Notes under the pieces: model-generated
Database searches by the model: none
What the model was told of the DNA's origin: nothing
Seen by the model: the letters and a program-made list of their open reading frames with translations, nothing else
Part shown: piece after piece, positions 1 through 8,276 of the stretch
Position numbering within the stretch: the stretch's first letter is position 1
Layout: every line of letters starts with the position of its first letter
Origin: PWXP01 sp034005525
GTDB taxonomy: Bacteria; Planctomycetota; Planctomycetia; Pirellulales; Thermoguttaceae
Direction: 5' to 3'
Assembly: GCA_034005525.1 (NCBI GenBank)
Contig: JAVEUP010000008.1
Location: forward strand, 1 to 64,000
Length of the DNA: 64,000 nucleotides
Translations under genes and position numbers: made by a program

Positions 1-119
1 CAAGATATGGAGTCCTTTTTGCTATCTCAAGATCAGTTTTTCGTGCTACCACTGCTTGCAAACAGCCCCGTGACGCCAAAAAGCGCAACGGCATAGGGGA
101 CGAGTTCATATCCTGGCGA

Positions 120-148
120 TTGACCTTTCCGTTGGCAGCGATTATAGT
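120..148 (+). promoter_or_regulatory. Predicted sigma70-type promoter of the PEP-CTERM repeat gene
   Basis: TTGACC (120-125) and TATAGT (143-148) are separated by 17 bases, close to the bacterial housekeeping consensus. They lie about 120 bases ahead of the start codon at 268, leaving a leader of roughly 110 bases. The rest of positions 1-267 shows no convincing gene. Confidence 0.5.
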
Positions 149-267
149 AGGAGGCTGGAGGAATCGGGGCTCGCGGTGGTGTGCCGGGGAAGCGGGGCGG
201 GCATCGCTTCGCCGGTGGCGTTTCTTCGCCCAGCCTCCGGTCTTTTCGATTTTTCAAGGAGAATGTC

Positions 268-3200
268 ATGAGCTTCTTGAGAACACTTGTGTGCGTGCTG
301 CTGCTGCACGGCCTCGCAACCGGCGTTTGGGCCGAGTCTAAAGTATGGGTTGCCGGCGAAACGGCCGACCTCAACACCGCCGTGAACTGGGACCCGCCCG
401 GCGTGCCGGGCACGGGCGACACGGCGGTATTCAGCGGCAGCAGCGATCAGAACGATCCGACCTTCGCCGCGACACTCGGCGGCGGCGATGGCTTTGGAGG
501 GATTCACGTCACGGATGGCCAGACCTCGCCACTCACCATTTCCAATGCCGGGGGTGGAGGGCTTGTGGGCCTTCGTTTCGTGGGCGACGCGGGCCTCCAA
601 ATCGATGACGGCGCGGGCGCCGTGACGATCGGCGGAGGAAATTCGTTCTATTTTAATCTGGGCAGTGGAACGTCCAACTTCGTCAACAGTTCCGATAACC
701 CGGCCACCATCGGGTCCAACGTAACGCTCAACGCCACCGGCGGCCACAACCCGAACGTGACCTTTTCCGGCACGGGCGACTGGCTGCTGGCCGGCAACAC
801 CAGCGGCACGGTGGTCAATCTCACCCAGGCCGGGCCCGGCACGCTTACCCTCAGCGGCACCTATAACCACCCCGGCAGCGCCACGCTCAGCAATGGCACC
901 TTGGTGCTGGCGAACCAGAACTCGCTGCAGAATCGGACGCTTACCCTCGACGGCGGCAGCCTGGTGTTCGACAGCGGCGTGGCGGCGAACGCGTTTACCC
1001 TGGGCGGGCTCCAAGGAAGTCTGGGCGTTGTATTGCAGAACAACTCCTTGGCGCCCATTGCGCTAACGGTGGGAGGCAACAACGCGAACACCACCTATGG
1101 CGGCTCGCTCACCGGCCCCGGCAGCCTGATCAAGAGCGGCTCCGGCGTGCTGACCCTTTCCGGCACGAACACCCACGCAGGTGGCACGAGCGTCAACGCC
1201 GGCGTGCTGGCCATACCCGCGACGGGCGCGTTGCCCGGCTGGAACGAGGCGGGTAGGTACGCCGTCGGCCCGGGCGCCGGTCTGGCGGTTGGCAACAACC
1301 TGACGGCGGGGAATATCGCCACGATGCTCGGCACCGGCAACTTCGCGTCCGGCGCGAGCATCGGCTTCGACACCAGCCTCGGCGACCGCACGTACAGCGA
1401 CGCGATCGCCAATGTCGGCGGCAATGTTCTCGGGTTGGTGAAGGTCGGCGCGAATACGCTCACCTTGACCGCCGCCAACACGCACACGGGCGACACGGCC
1501 GTGCGCGACGGGACGCTCCGCCTGGCCCACAGCCATGCCCTGCAAAACAGCACCCTGACCACCGGCGGCATCGAGTTCGACCAATCGGTCGCGGGCAACG
1601 CCTTCACGATGGGCGGGCTTTCCGGGTCCGGCAACGTCGCCCTCCGGAACAACGCCGCCACGCCGGCGGCGGTTGCCCTCACTGTCGGAGGCAACAACGC
1701 AAACACCACGTACAGCGGCGTGCTGAGCGGCAGCGGAGGCTTGGCCAAGGTGGGCAGCGGAACGCTGGTCCTCACGGGCAACAACGTGCAAACGGGAACG
1801 ACCACCATAAACGAGGGCATGTTGCAGGTGGGCGCCGGCGGCACCTCAGGCACGCTCGGCATGGGCGACGTCGGTAACCATGCCACGCTGGTGTTCAACC
1901 GATCCGACGCTCTGAACGTGCACAACCGCATTTCCGGCTCGGGCGACCTGGTCAAACGAGGCGCGGGCACGCTGACCCTCCTCGACGCGAACACCTATGC
2001 GGGAAGCACCACCATCGAAGCTGGCACATTAAGGCTGGGTGTGGCAACCAGTGTGGGCAACCCGGTCGGCTACTGGGAAATGTCGGAAGGCGCCGGCACG
2101 ACGCTGTTCAACTCGGTAACGGGAGCACCGAACGGAACCCTCCTCAGCGCCCCCGCCTGGGTAGACGGCCCGGCCGGCGCGGGCGGCGACGCCGTCTATT
2201 TCGACGGCACCAACCAGTACGCGAACATCGCGCCCGATGCCGCGCTCAATGCGGTGGGCGAGGGGGCCTTTTCGGTCAGCGCTTGGGTGAAGACGACCAA
2301 TACGGGGACCTGGTACAATTCGATCGCCAGCAAGTTCGGCGACTCGGGCATTAACAATTTCTGGGGCCTCGGCTGGATGCAAAGCAACCAGCTTGGCTTC
2401 GTCATCCGCGACTCCGGCGGCACGCGGGCCGATGTCCGGGCTCCCAGCGGCTGGGGGCTCAACGACGAGTGGCACCACATCGTAGGCGTGCGCGACGGCC
2501 AGGGGCAGGTACACCTGTATCTCGACGGCGTCCTTCGCGCCTCCGCCACCGACAACGTCGGCAGCGCCGCGAACACCCGGCCTTTCCAACTCGCCCGGCA
2601 CAGCAGTACCTACGTGCAGGAGTCGATCGCCGGAGTGGGCATCTGGAATTACGCCCTCGACGGCGGCGACGTTGCGCAGCTTTACGCCCGCCGGCTGGCC
2701 CCGTGGGGCGGCAGCCTGCCGCACACCACCGCGCTGCGCGTCGCCGCCGGCGCCACGTTTGACCTCAACGGCATGAATCAGGCCGTCGGGTCGTTGTCCG
2801 ACCACAACGGCGCCAGCGGAACCGTGCTGCTGGGCGGCGGCACGCTCACCACCGGCGGCGACAACTCGTCGACCACCTTCTCCGGCACCATCGCCGGCGA
2901 CGGCGGGCTGGTCAAGACCGGAACCGGAACGCTCCGGTTGCTGGGCAGGAACACCTACGCCGGAAGCACCGGCATCGAGGCCGGAACGCTGCAACTCGGG
3001 CAGGCCGGCATCGGTAACCCCGTCGGCTTCTGGGAAATGTCGGAAGGCGCCGGGGCGACGATTACCAACACGGTGGCGGGGTCGCCGGACGGAACGCTTT
3101 ACAACTCTCCGGTTTGGGTCGAGGGGCCGGGCGGCGCCGGAACGTACGGCGTATCGTTCAACGGCACCAACCAGTACGCGCAGATCAATCCCAATTCCGC

Positions 3201-4482
3201 GCTGAACGCCATCGGCAGCGGCGAATTCACCGTTAGCGCGTGGATCAAGTCCGATACGACCGGCGGCTGGTATCGTTCGATCGTGAGCAACTTCGGATTG
3301 GACGGTTCGCAAACGCCGTTCTGGGGGCTCGGCTGGATGGCCGCCAACCAACTCGGCTTCTCCGTCCGAAACGCCAGCAACCAGCGCGGTGAGGTCCGCG
3401 CGCCAACTGACTGGGGCCTCGGAGACGGCGAGTGGCACCACTTGGTGGGCGTGCGTGATGATAGCGGCGTCCTCTATCTATACTTGGACGGTGTGCTGTT
3501 CGGCACGAGCAGCCAGGCCGGCAGCGCCGTGAGCAATAAGCCGATCCTCCTCGCCCGGCATGGCGGAACCTACGTCAACGAATCGATCGCCGGGGTCGGT
3601 ATCTGGGATTACGCCCTTGGGGCCGGCGACGTGGCACAACTCCACCTGCGCGGGCTGGCACCCTGGGGCGGCAGTTTGCCGGAAGACACGGCCCTGCAAA
3701 TCGCCGCGGGCGGTACGTTCGACCTTAACGATATAAACCAGACCATCGGCTCGCTGGCCGACCACAACGGCGGCGGCGGAACCGTGCTGCTGGGCGGCGC
3801 CACGCTCACCACCGGCGGCGACAACTTGCCGACGACGTTCTCCGGCGGCATCGCCGGAGCCGGCGGACTCGTCAAGACCGGCAGCGGCACGTTCACCCTC
3901 GCCGGCCTGAACACGTACACCGGCCCGACCGCCGTGGAAGTCGGAACGCTGTTGGTCAACGGCACGCACACCGGCGCCGGGCAGTACACGGTCCACGACG
4001 GCGCCACGGTGGGCGGCACGGGCACCATCGGCGGCAACGTGTCGCTCCGGGATGGCGGCATCCTGTCGCCCGGAACGAGCCCCGGGCAACTCGACGTGCT
4101 GGGCGACCTTGCCTTCAACGAGGGCGCGTTCTTCGACATCGACATCGCCGGCACCGACAGCGCCGACCTGCTCATGATGCACGGCGGCTGGCTGACCCCC
4201 GGCAATGCAACCATCCGCGTCCACCTCGGCTTCAGCCCGGACCCCGGCGATTCCTGGATCATCCTCGACGGCGCCGGAGGCATCGACGAGGAACTTCTGT
4301 TCAAGCCGGAGGTTGCCGCGCTGAGCGGCGGGGAACTGCTCGGCGGGTGGAAGTGGTTCGAGGTCGGCTACGGCGAGACCGATGGCCGCCATTGGGTTGT
4401 TCTCAGCGCCGTGCCCGAGCCGGGCGGCTGGCTTATGCTACTTCTGGCTTTGGCCTGCGGGCTGCTGGTGCGCCGGCGGTGA
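268..4482 (+). CDS. Secreted autotransporter-type beta-strand repeat protein with two LamG domains and PEP-CTERM sorting signal
   Basis: A 1,404-residue surface or exported protein. The ATG at 268 is chosen because AAGGAG lies just upstream and a signal peptide follows (hydrophobic stretch LRTLVCVLLLHGLATG, cleavage near VWAES). The body is made of Gly/Thr/Asn-rich beta-solenoid repeats of the type GSGTLTLSGTNTYTGGT, as in passenger-associated strand repeats. Two concanavalin/LamG-like domains sit at about residues 597-811 and 916-1131, each opening with a VGxWEMSEGAG motif and containing GEWHH-like strands. The C-terminus has VPEPGGW, a hydrophobic helix and a terminal RRR, the exosortase (PEP-CTERM) tripartite signal. 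No exosortase gene is in the window. A role in cell-surface or extracellular-matrix structure is inference. No enzymatic motif is visible. Confidence 0.9.
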   Translation: MSFLRTLVCVLLLHGLATGVWAESKVWVAGETADLNTAVNWDPPGVPGTGDTAVFSGSSDQNDPTFAATLGGGDGFGGIHVTDGQTSPLTISNAGGGGLVGLRFVGDAGLQIDDGAGAVTIGGGNSFYFNLGSGTSNFVNSSDNPATIGSNVTLNATGGHNPNVTFSGTGDWLLAGNTSGTVVNLTQAGPGTLTLSGTYNHPGSATLSNGTLVLANQNSLQNRTLTLDGGSLVFDSGVAANAFTLGGLQGSLGVVLQNNSLAPIALTVGGNNANTTYGGSLTGPGSLIKSGSGVLTLSGTNTHAGGTSVNAGVLAIPATGALPGWNEAGRYAVGPGAGLAVGNNLTAGNIATMLGTGNFASGASIGFDTSLGDRTYSDAIANVGGNVLGLVKVGANTLTLTAANTHTGDTAVRDGTLRLAHSHALQNSTLTTGGIEFDQSVAGNAFTMGGLSGSGNVALRNNAATPAAVALTVGGNNANTTYSGVLSGSGGLAKVGSGTLVLTGNNVQTGTTTINEGMLQVGAGGTSGTLGMGDVGNHATLVFNRSDALNVHNRISGSGDLVKRGAGTLTLLDANTYAGSTTIEAGTLRLGVATSVGNPVGYWEMSEGAGTTLFNSVTGAPNGTLLSAPAWVDGPAGAGGDAVYFDGTNQYANIAPDAALNAVGEGAFSVSAWVKTTNTGTWYNSIASKFGDSGINNFWGLGWMQSNQLGFVIRDSGGTRADVRAPSGWGLNDEWHHIVGVRDGQGQVHLYLDGVLRASATDNVGSAANTRPFQLARHSSTYVQESIAGVGIWNYALDGGDVAQLYARRLAPWGGSLPHTTALRVAAGATFDLNGMNQAVGSLSDHNGASGTVLLGGGTLTTGGDNSSTTFSGTIAGDGGLVKTGTGTLRLLGRNTYAGSTGIEAGTLQLGQAGIGNPVGFWEMSEGAGATITNTVAGSPDGTLYNSPVWVEGPGGAGTYGVSFNGTNQYAQINPNSALNAIGSGEFTVSAWIKSDTTGGWYRSIVSNFGLDGSQTPFWGLGWMAANQLGFSVRNASNQRGEVRAPTDWGLGDGEWHHLVGVRDDSGVLYLYLDGVLFGTSSQAGSAVSNKPILLARHGGTYVNESIAGVGIWDYALGAGDVAQLHLRGLAPWGGSLPEDTALQIAAGGTFDLNDINQTIGSLADHNGGGGTVLLGGATLTTGGDNLPTTFSGGIAGAGGLVKTGSGTFTLAGLNTYTGPTAVEVGTLLVNGTHTGAGQYTVHDGATVGGTGTIGGNVSLRDGGILSPGTSPGQLDVLGDLAFNEGAFFDIDIAGTDSADLLMMHGGWLTPGNATIRVHLGFSPDPGDSWIILDGAGGIDEELLFKPEVAALSGGELLGGWKWFEVGYGETDGRHWVVLSAVPEPGGWLMLLLALACGLLVRRR
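2056..3969 (+). repeat. In-frame tandem duplication of a 957-bp (319-codon) LamG plus beta-strand unit
   Basis: The segment beginning GGCAACCCGGTCGGC at 2056 is repeated as GGTAACCCCGTCGGC at 3013, an offset of 957 bases, which keeps frame. Similarity continues through the LamG domain, the APWGGSLP linker and the TTFSG...NTY strand repeats to about 3969. The copies differ at many positions, so the duplication is not recent. Confidence 0.8.
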
Positions 4483-4573
4483 TGCCCCGCCCGTTCTTGC
4501 GTATCGAGCGTTACTGGTGTGGACCTATTCTGACAGCGCGCGCGTTCCGGCAATGTGCGATGCCAGCACCTCA

Positions 4574-4732
4574 TCAACCGCCCTCTTGTACATCGATGAG
4601 GGCGAAAACGTAACCGCGGTGAAAATCATCCCGGCCGCCACGCCATGTGTTCCAGCCGTCCCATTCGCTTCGGTCACTGACAAACACATCCAGCGGGTGT
4701 TCCTCGCCATTCCAACACGCCAGATGGAGCAT
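4574..4732 (-). pseudogene. Possible remnant: N-terminal fragment of a conserved hypothetical protein
   Basis: The minus strand encodes 52 residues from ATG 4732 to TGA 4574 that read like real protein: MLHLACWNGEEHPLDVFVSD, then SEWDGWNTWRGGRDDFHRGY and VFALID. The open frame extends upstream without an ATG for about 13 codons, up to a TGA. From memory the pattern (PLDVFV.DR.EW..WN..R..RDDF.R.YVFALID) resembles the N-terminal region of proteins annotated as GIY-YIG nuclease family. The frame stops right after ALIDVQEGG, where such proteins continue, so this looks truncated. Family assignment is tentative and no catalytic region is present. Confidence 0.35.
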
Positions 4733-4974
4733 GAACCGCTCGGGAGCCGCGATTGGAAGAATTTGTGGTAGGAGAAAGGTTCATGGCTTGTCCTTCAGGC
4801 AGAACTCGTATGTCTACAGAGAATCCCCTTTCCCGGGCCGCTGCCAGTCTGAACCATCCGATAGTTTGTGGCTTGTGTTTCGCGTCGCCAACCCATTGGG
4901 GGCGAGAATTTTCCCCGCACGCGGGAAACGCATCTTGAGGAACGAGGGATAGCCAAGCAAGATCTTTCCCTTGG

Positions 4975-5053
4975 CGTCTTCGCGGCTTGGCGCCTTTGCG
5001 TTTAGGGATGCCCGGCTCTGGATGACACGCAAAGACGCAAAGCCGCGAAGCCG
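4975..5053. repeat. Intergenic inverted repeat with CGCAAAG/CGCGAAG arms
   Basis: The left arm 4975-5000 (CGTCTTCGCGGCTTGGCGCC plus TTTGCG) is the near-perfect reverse complement of the right arm 5028-5053. The two 26-base arms flank a 27-base spacer. It lies between the PEP-CTERM gene and the E2 operon, outside coding sequence. Confidence 0.7.
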
Positions 5054-5153
5054 CAAAGTGACGTCTTTCGTTGCCCTTCAAAATGCTGGCAGATATCGCT
5101 CGCCTCGGAAAGAGAAGAGGGAGAAGGGAAGCCGAAATTCCAGCCGCATTGGC

Positions 5154-5181
5154 TTGACTTCTGCCGAAAAGCACCTAAACT
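5154..5181 (+). promoter_or_regulatory. Predicted promoter of the E2/E3-aldolase operon
   Basis: TTGACT (5154-5159), a 16-base spacer and TAAACT (5176-5181). This would give a leader of about 70 bases before the E2 start at 5256. It is the only good match in the gap. The rest of 4733-5255 holds only the inverted repeat. Confidence 0.4.
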
Positions 5182-5255
5182 CGACGTTTTCACAAAGCAT
5201 GATGGATCGCTCGCCGGGCGTTTGGCCGCGTGCGGGTTGGCCGGAGGATGTGAGT

Positions 5256-6788
5256 ATGCAATCGATGACTCTCCCCCAAATGGGTAATGGCGCGACCGCC
5301 GCTACCGTAGTTCGCTGGCTGAAACAGCCTGGCGAGCCGTTTTCCGCTGGCGACGTGCTGGTGGAATTGGAGATCGAGGACGCGCTGGTGCACGTTGAGG
5401 CGTCGCAAGCGGGCACTCTAGCCCGGGTCGTTGCCCAGCCGCGACAGACGGTGAAAGTAGGTAATGAATTGGCCCAGATGGAGGCTGCTGGCGCGCCGGC
5501 GCCACAGTCGAAGCAGGAGACAACCGTGACCGAACAACCTTCCGCAGTTTCCCAACGCGCGTCATCCGGAACACCTGGAAATGTCACGCCCATTCTGATG
5601 CCGCAGGCCGGCAACACGATGGAAGAAGGCACGGTCATCTCGTGGAAGGTAGCCGAAGGCGACCGGATCGCGGCCGGCCAGGTCATCTGCGAGATCGAGA
5701 CCGACAAGGCCACGATCGATTTCGAATCGCCGGACGGCGGCCGCCTCGCCCGCTTCGTGGCCCAGGAGGGAGAGATCGTCCCGGTGAAGCAGCCGATCGC
5801 GCTGTTGGCCGAGAACGACGCCGACGCCGACGCCTATTTAGCCGCAGGGGGATCGGCGGCGCCCACAGCGGCGGCGCCTGCAACTGCCTCGTCCGGGACG
5901 TCGGTCGGCGCGGCGGCAGCGCCTGCCGAAATGAGAGTGAGCACAGGCCCGCCACCCACGACCGCCGAAGGCCGCATCAAGGCATCGCCTGCGGCACGAA
6001 AGATCGCCCGGGAACGAGGCATGGACCTCGCCGCTCTCGGCGCCGGCAGCGGTCCCGGCGGGCGCATCCTTTCTGCCGACGTTCTAACGGCAAAGCTTCC
6101 GGCCGCCGTCTCGGCAGACGGGCAGCCGGTTCGCCGGCCCATGCGCAAGATGCGCCGCGCCATCGGCCTGAACCTCCAGCGGTCGAAACAAACCGTCCCG
6201 CACTTCTACGTGCGCATGACCATCGACGCGGGGCCGCTGTTCGCGTTCTATCGGCAGCAGAAGCCGCAGACCAACTGCACGGTGAACGACTGCGTGGTGC
6301 TGGCCGTCGGGCGGGCGATGGCGGAGTTTCCCGGCGTTCGCAGCCAGATCGACGGCGACGAGATGGTCGAGTTTCCCCACGCGAACGTCGGCATTGCCGT
6401 GGGCGTCGAGGACGGGCTGGTCGTGCCCGTGGTACGCCGGGTGGAGTCGCTTTCGCTCGCCCAGCTTGCCGTGGAGGCGAAGCGGGTTGTCGAAAACGCG
6501 CGCAACGGCAAGCTGGAGAATATCGGCCAAGGCAACTTCACCGTGACCAACCTGGGCATGTTCGGCGTCGAGGATTTCAGTGCGATCATCAACCCGCCCG
6601 AGTCGGGTATCCTTGCCGTCAGCGCCCTGCGCGAGTCGGTCATTGTCGAAAACGGCGCGATCCGGCCCGGCAAGGTAATGACGCTGACGCTCAGCACCGA
6701 CCATCGCGTCGTCGACGGCGTCCTTTCCGCGCGGTTCCTCGGCCGGCTGAAGGAGATTCTGGAAAACCCAAGTGAAGAGCTGACTTAA
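5256..6788 (+). CDS. Dihydrolipoamide acyltransferase (E2) of a 2-oxoacid dehydrogenase complex, two lipoyl domains, first one lacking the lipoyl lysine
   Basis: 510 residues. The ATG at 5256 follows GGAGG (5243-5247) with suitable spacing and starts directly in a lipoyl domain; the frame extends further upstream but lacks a better start. Order: lipoyl domain 1 (about 1-78), Ala/Ser/Gln linker, lipoyl domain 2 (about 108-185, with ETDKA and acceptor K151), Ala-rich linker, E1/E3-binding domain (about 245-280, KASPAARKIARERGMDLAAL), catalytic domain (about 295-510) ending with the active-site signature STDHRVVDG (His about 483). Lipoyl domain 1 reads EIEDA where ETDKA is expected, so Asp42 replaces the modified lysine. 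E3 follows 17 bases downstream; no E1 alpha or beta gene is nearby. The natural substrate (pyruvate, acetoin or another 2-oxoacid) cannot be told from sequence. Confidence 0.92.
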   Translation: MQSMTLPQMGNGATAATVVRWLKQPGEPFSAGDVLVELEIEDALVHVEASQAGTLARVVAQPRQTVKVGNELAQMEAAGAPAPQSKQETTVTEQPSAVSQRASSGTPGNVTPILMPQAGNTMEEGTVISWKVAEGDRIAAGQVICEIETDKATIDFESPDGGRLARFVAQEGEIVPVKQPIALLAENDADADAYLAAGGSAAPTAAAPATASSGTSVGAAAAPAEMRVSTGPPPTTAEGRIKASPAARKIARERGMDLAALGAGSGPGGRILSADVLTAKLPAAVSADGQPVRRPMRKMRRAIGLNLQRSKQTVPHFYVRMTIDAGPLFAFYRQQKPQTNCTVNDCVVLAVGRAMAEFPGVRSQIDGDEMVEFPHANVGIAVGVEDGLVVPVVRRVESLSLAQLAVEAKRVVENARNGKLENIGQGNFTVTNLGMFGVEDFSAIINPPESGILAVSALRESVIVENGAIRPGKVMTLTLSTDHRVVDGVLSARFLGRLKEILENPSEELT

Positions 6789-6805
6789 CCGGAAGACACC
6801 AAACA

Positions 6806-8236
6806 ATGAAGAACGGCCACTTCGACATTCTCGTTATCGGCAGCGGGCCCGGCGGATACGTGGCCGCGCTGAAGGCGGCCCAAATGGGCGCCAGCGCGGC
6901 GGTCGTCGAGCACCATCACCTCGGCGGTACGTGTTTGAACTACGGCTGTATTCCGTCGAAGGCGCTGCTGTCGTCGGCGGAAATGCTCCATTCCGTGCAG
7001 AATGCCAAGCAGTGGGGCGTCACCGTCGACGGCAAGATCGGCTTCGACTGGAAAGAGATCGTCGGACACAAGAACAAGGTTCTCAGGCAACTGCGCGGCG
7101 GAATCGCCAGCCTGTTCAAGAGACGGGGGGTCGAACTGCTCGAGGGACGTGGCAGTTTCGAGGCTGCCGGACGCGTGCGGGTGACGCCGGCGGACGGGCC
7201 GCCGCAAACGGTAACCGCCGGCAAGGTGATCATCGCGACCGGCTCCGCCCCCATCCGCATTCCGGGCTGGCCGGACGATCCGGCACTGGTGTGCACGTCG
7301 GACGAAGCGGTGCATTGGACGGCCCTGCCGGGGAAGCTGCTGATCGTCGGCGGCGGTGTGATCGGCTGCGAGTTCGCGTGCATGATGCGGGCGTTCGGCG
7401 TTGACGTGACCGTGGTCGAAATGATGCCGGGCCTGTTGCCCACGCTCGATCACGAACTCGGCAAGGCGATGCTGGCCGTCTTCAAGTCGCGCGGGATCGT
7501 ATGCCACCTCGATACGAAAGTCGAGAGCGTTGACGCGGCGTCCGCGAATGGCTTGGTCACGGCCCGGCTGTCCGGTGGCGAAGAACTGGCGGTCGACCGC
7601 ATCCTGGTCGCTACCGGCCGGCGCCCGAATACGGAAGGTCTGGAACTCGCAAGTGCCGGCATTCGGGCCGACAACCGCGGGTTTGTTCCGGTCAACGACC
7701 AGCTTGAAACGAACGTGCGGGGCCACTACGGCATCGGCGACGTGAACGGCCGGTGCATGTTGGCCCACGCCGCCTCGGCCCACGGCGTGGCGGCCGTGGA
7801 AAACGCGCTGGGGCACGCCAAGCCGTTCCACTCGCCGATTCCCTCCGCAGTCTACACGTTTCCCGAGGTTGCCGCCGTGGGGCTCAGCGAGCAGGAGGCG
7901 AAAGACCAGGGGCTGCCGATCGCCATCGGGCGTTTCCCCATCGGGCACCTTGGCAAGGCCATGGCCGCACGGCATACGGACGGTTTCGTCAAGATGATCC
8001 GCCACCGCGAGACGGGGGCGCTGCTCGGCGCCCACATGATCGGCCAGAACGCCACGGAGTGCATCGCGGCGACCACGGCACTTCTGCACAAGAAGGCGTC
8101 GATGCTCGACGTCGCCGAGACGGTTTGGGCACACCCGACAATCAGCGAATCGATCAAGGAATCGGCCGAGGACGCCCTGAACGCCGGCCTGCACCTGCCC
8201 CCGCGGAAGATCATCCGCGTGCCTGCCGGGGTATAG
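6806..8236 (+). CDS. lpdA: Dihydrolipoamide dehydrogenase (E3)
   Basis: 476 residues, normal family length. Regenerates lipoamide on E2 and passes electrons to NAD+ through FAD. The N-terminus has the FAD-binding IGSGPGGYVAA motif, then the redox disulfide GGTCLNYGCIPSK (Cys43 and Cys48). The NAD domain has GGGVIGCEFA, the second FAD motif is near GHYGIGDVNG, and the C-terminal dimer-interface motif is AHPTISE with the catalytic His-Glu pair. It is 17 bases downstream of E2 and 40 bases upstream of the PHP gene, so it is very likely co-transcribed with both. Confidence 0.95.
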   Translation: MKNGHFDILVIGSGPGGYVAALKAAQMGASAAVVEHHHLGGTCLNYGCIPSKALLSSAEMLHSVQNAKQWGVTVDGKIGFDWKEIVGHKNKVLRQLRGGIASLFKRRGVELLEGRGSFEAAGRVRVTPADGPPQTVTAGKVIIATGSAPIRIPGWPDDPALVCTSDEAVHWTALPGKLLIVGGGVIGCEFACMMRAFGVDVTVVEMMPGLLPTLDHELGKAMLAVFKSRGIVCHLDTKVESVDAASANGLVTARLSGGEELAVDRILVATGRRPNTEGLELASAGIRADNRGFVPVNDQLETNVRGHYGIGDVNGRCMLAHAASAHGVAAVENALGHAKPFHSPIPSAVYTFPEVAAVGLSEQEAKDQGLPIAIGRFPIGHLGKAMAARHTDGFVKMIRHRETGALLGAHMIGQNATECIAATTALLHKKASMLDVAETVWAHPTISESIKESAEDALNAGLHLPPRKIIRVPAGV

Positions 8237-8276
8237 CGGCAAACAGCCGCGGTAAGCAGCCAAGGAGGAATCTGAA

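Noticed and set aside
2029..3441. 470-codon minus-strand frame opposite the PEP-CTERM gene
   Set aside because: Mirror of the repetitive beta-strand coding. Its own internal repeat only reflects the duplication on the plus strand.
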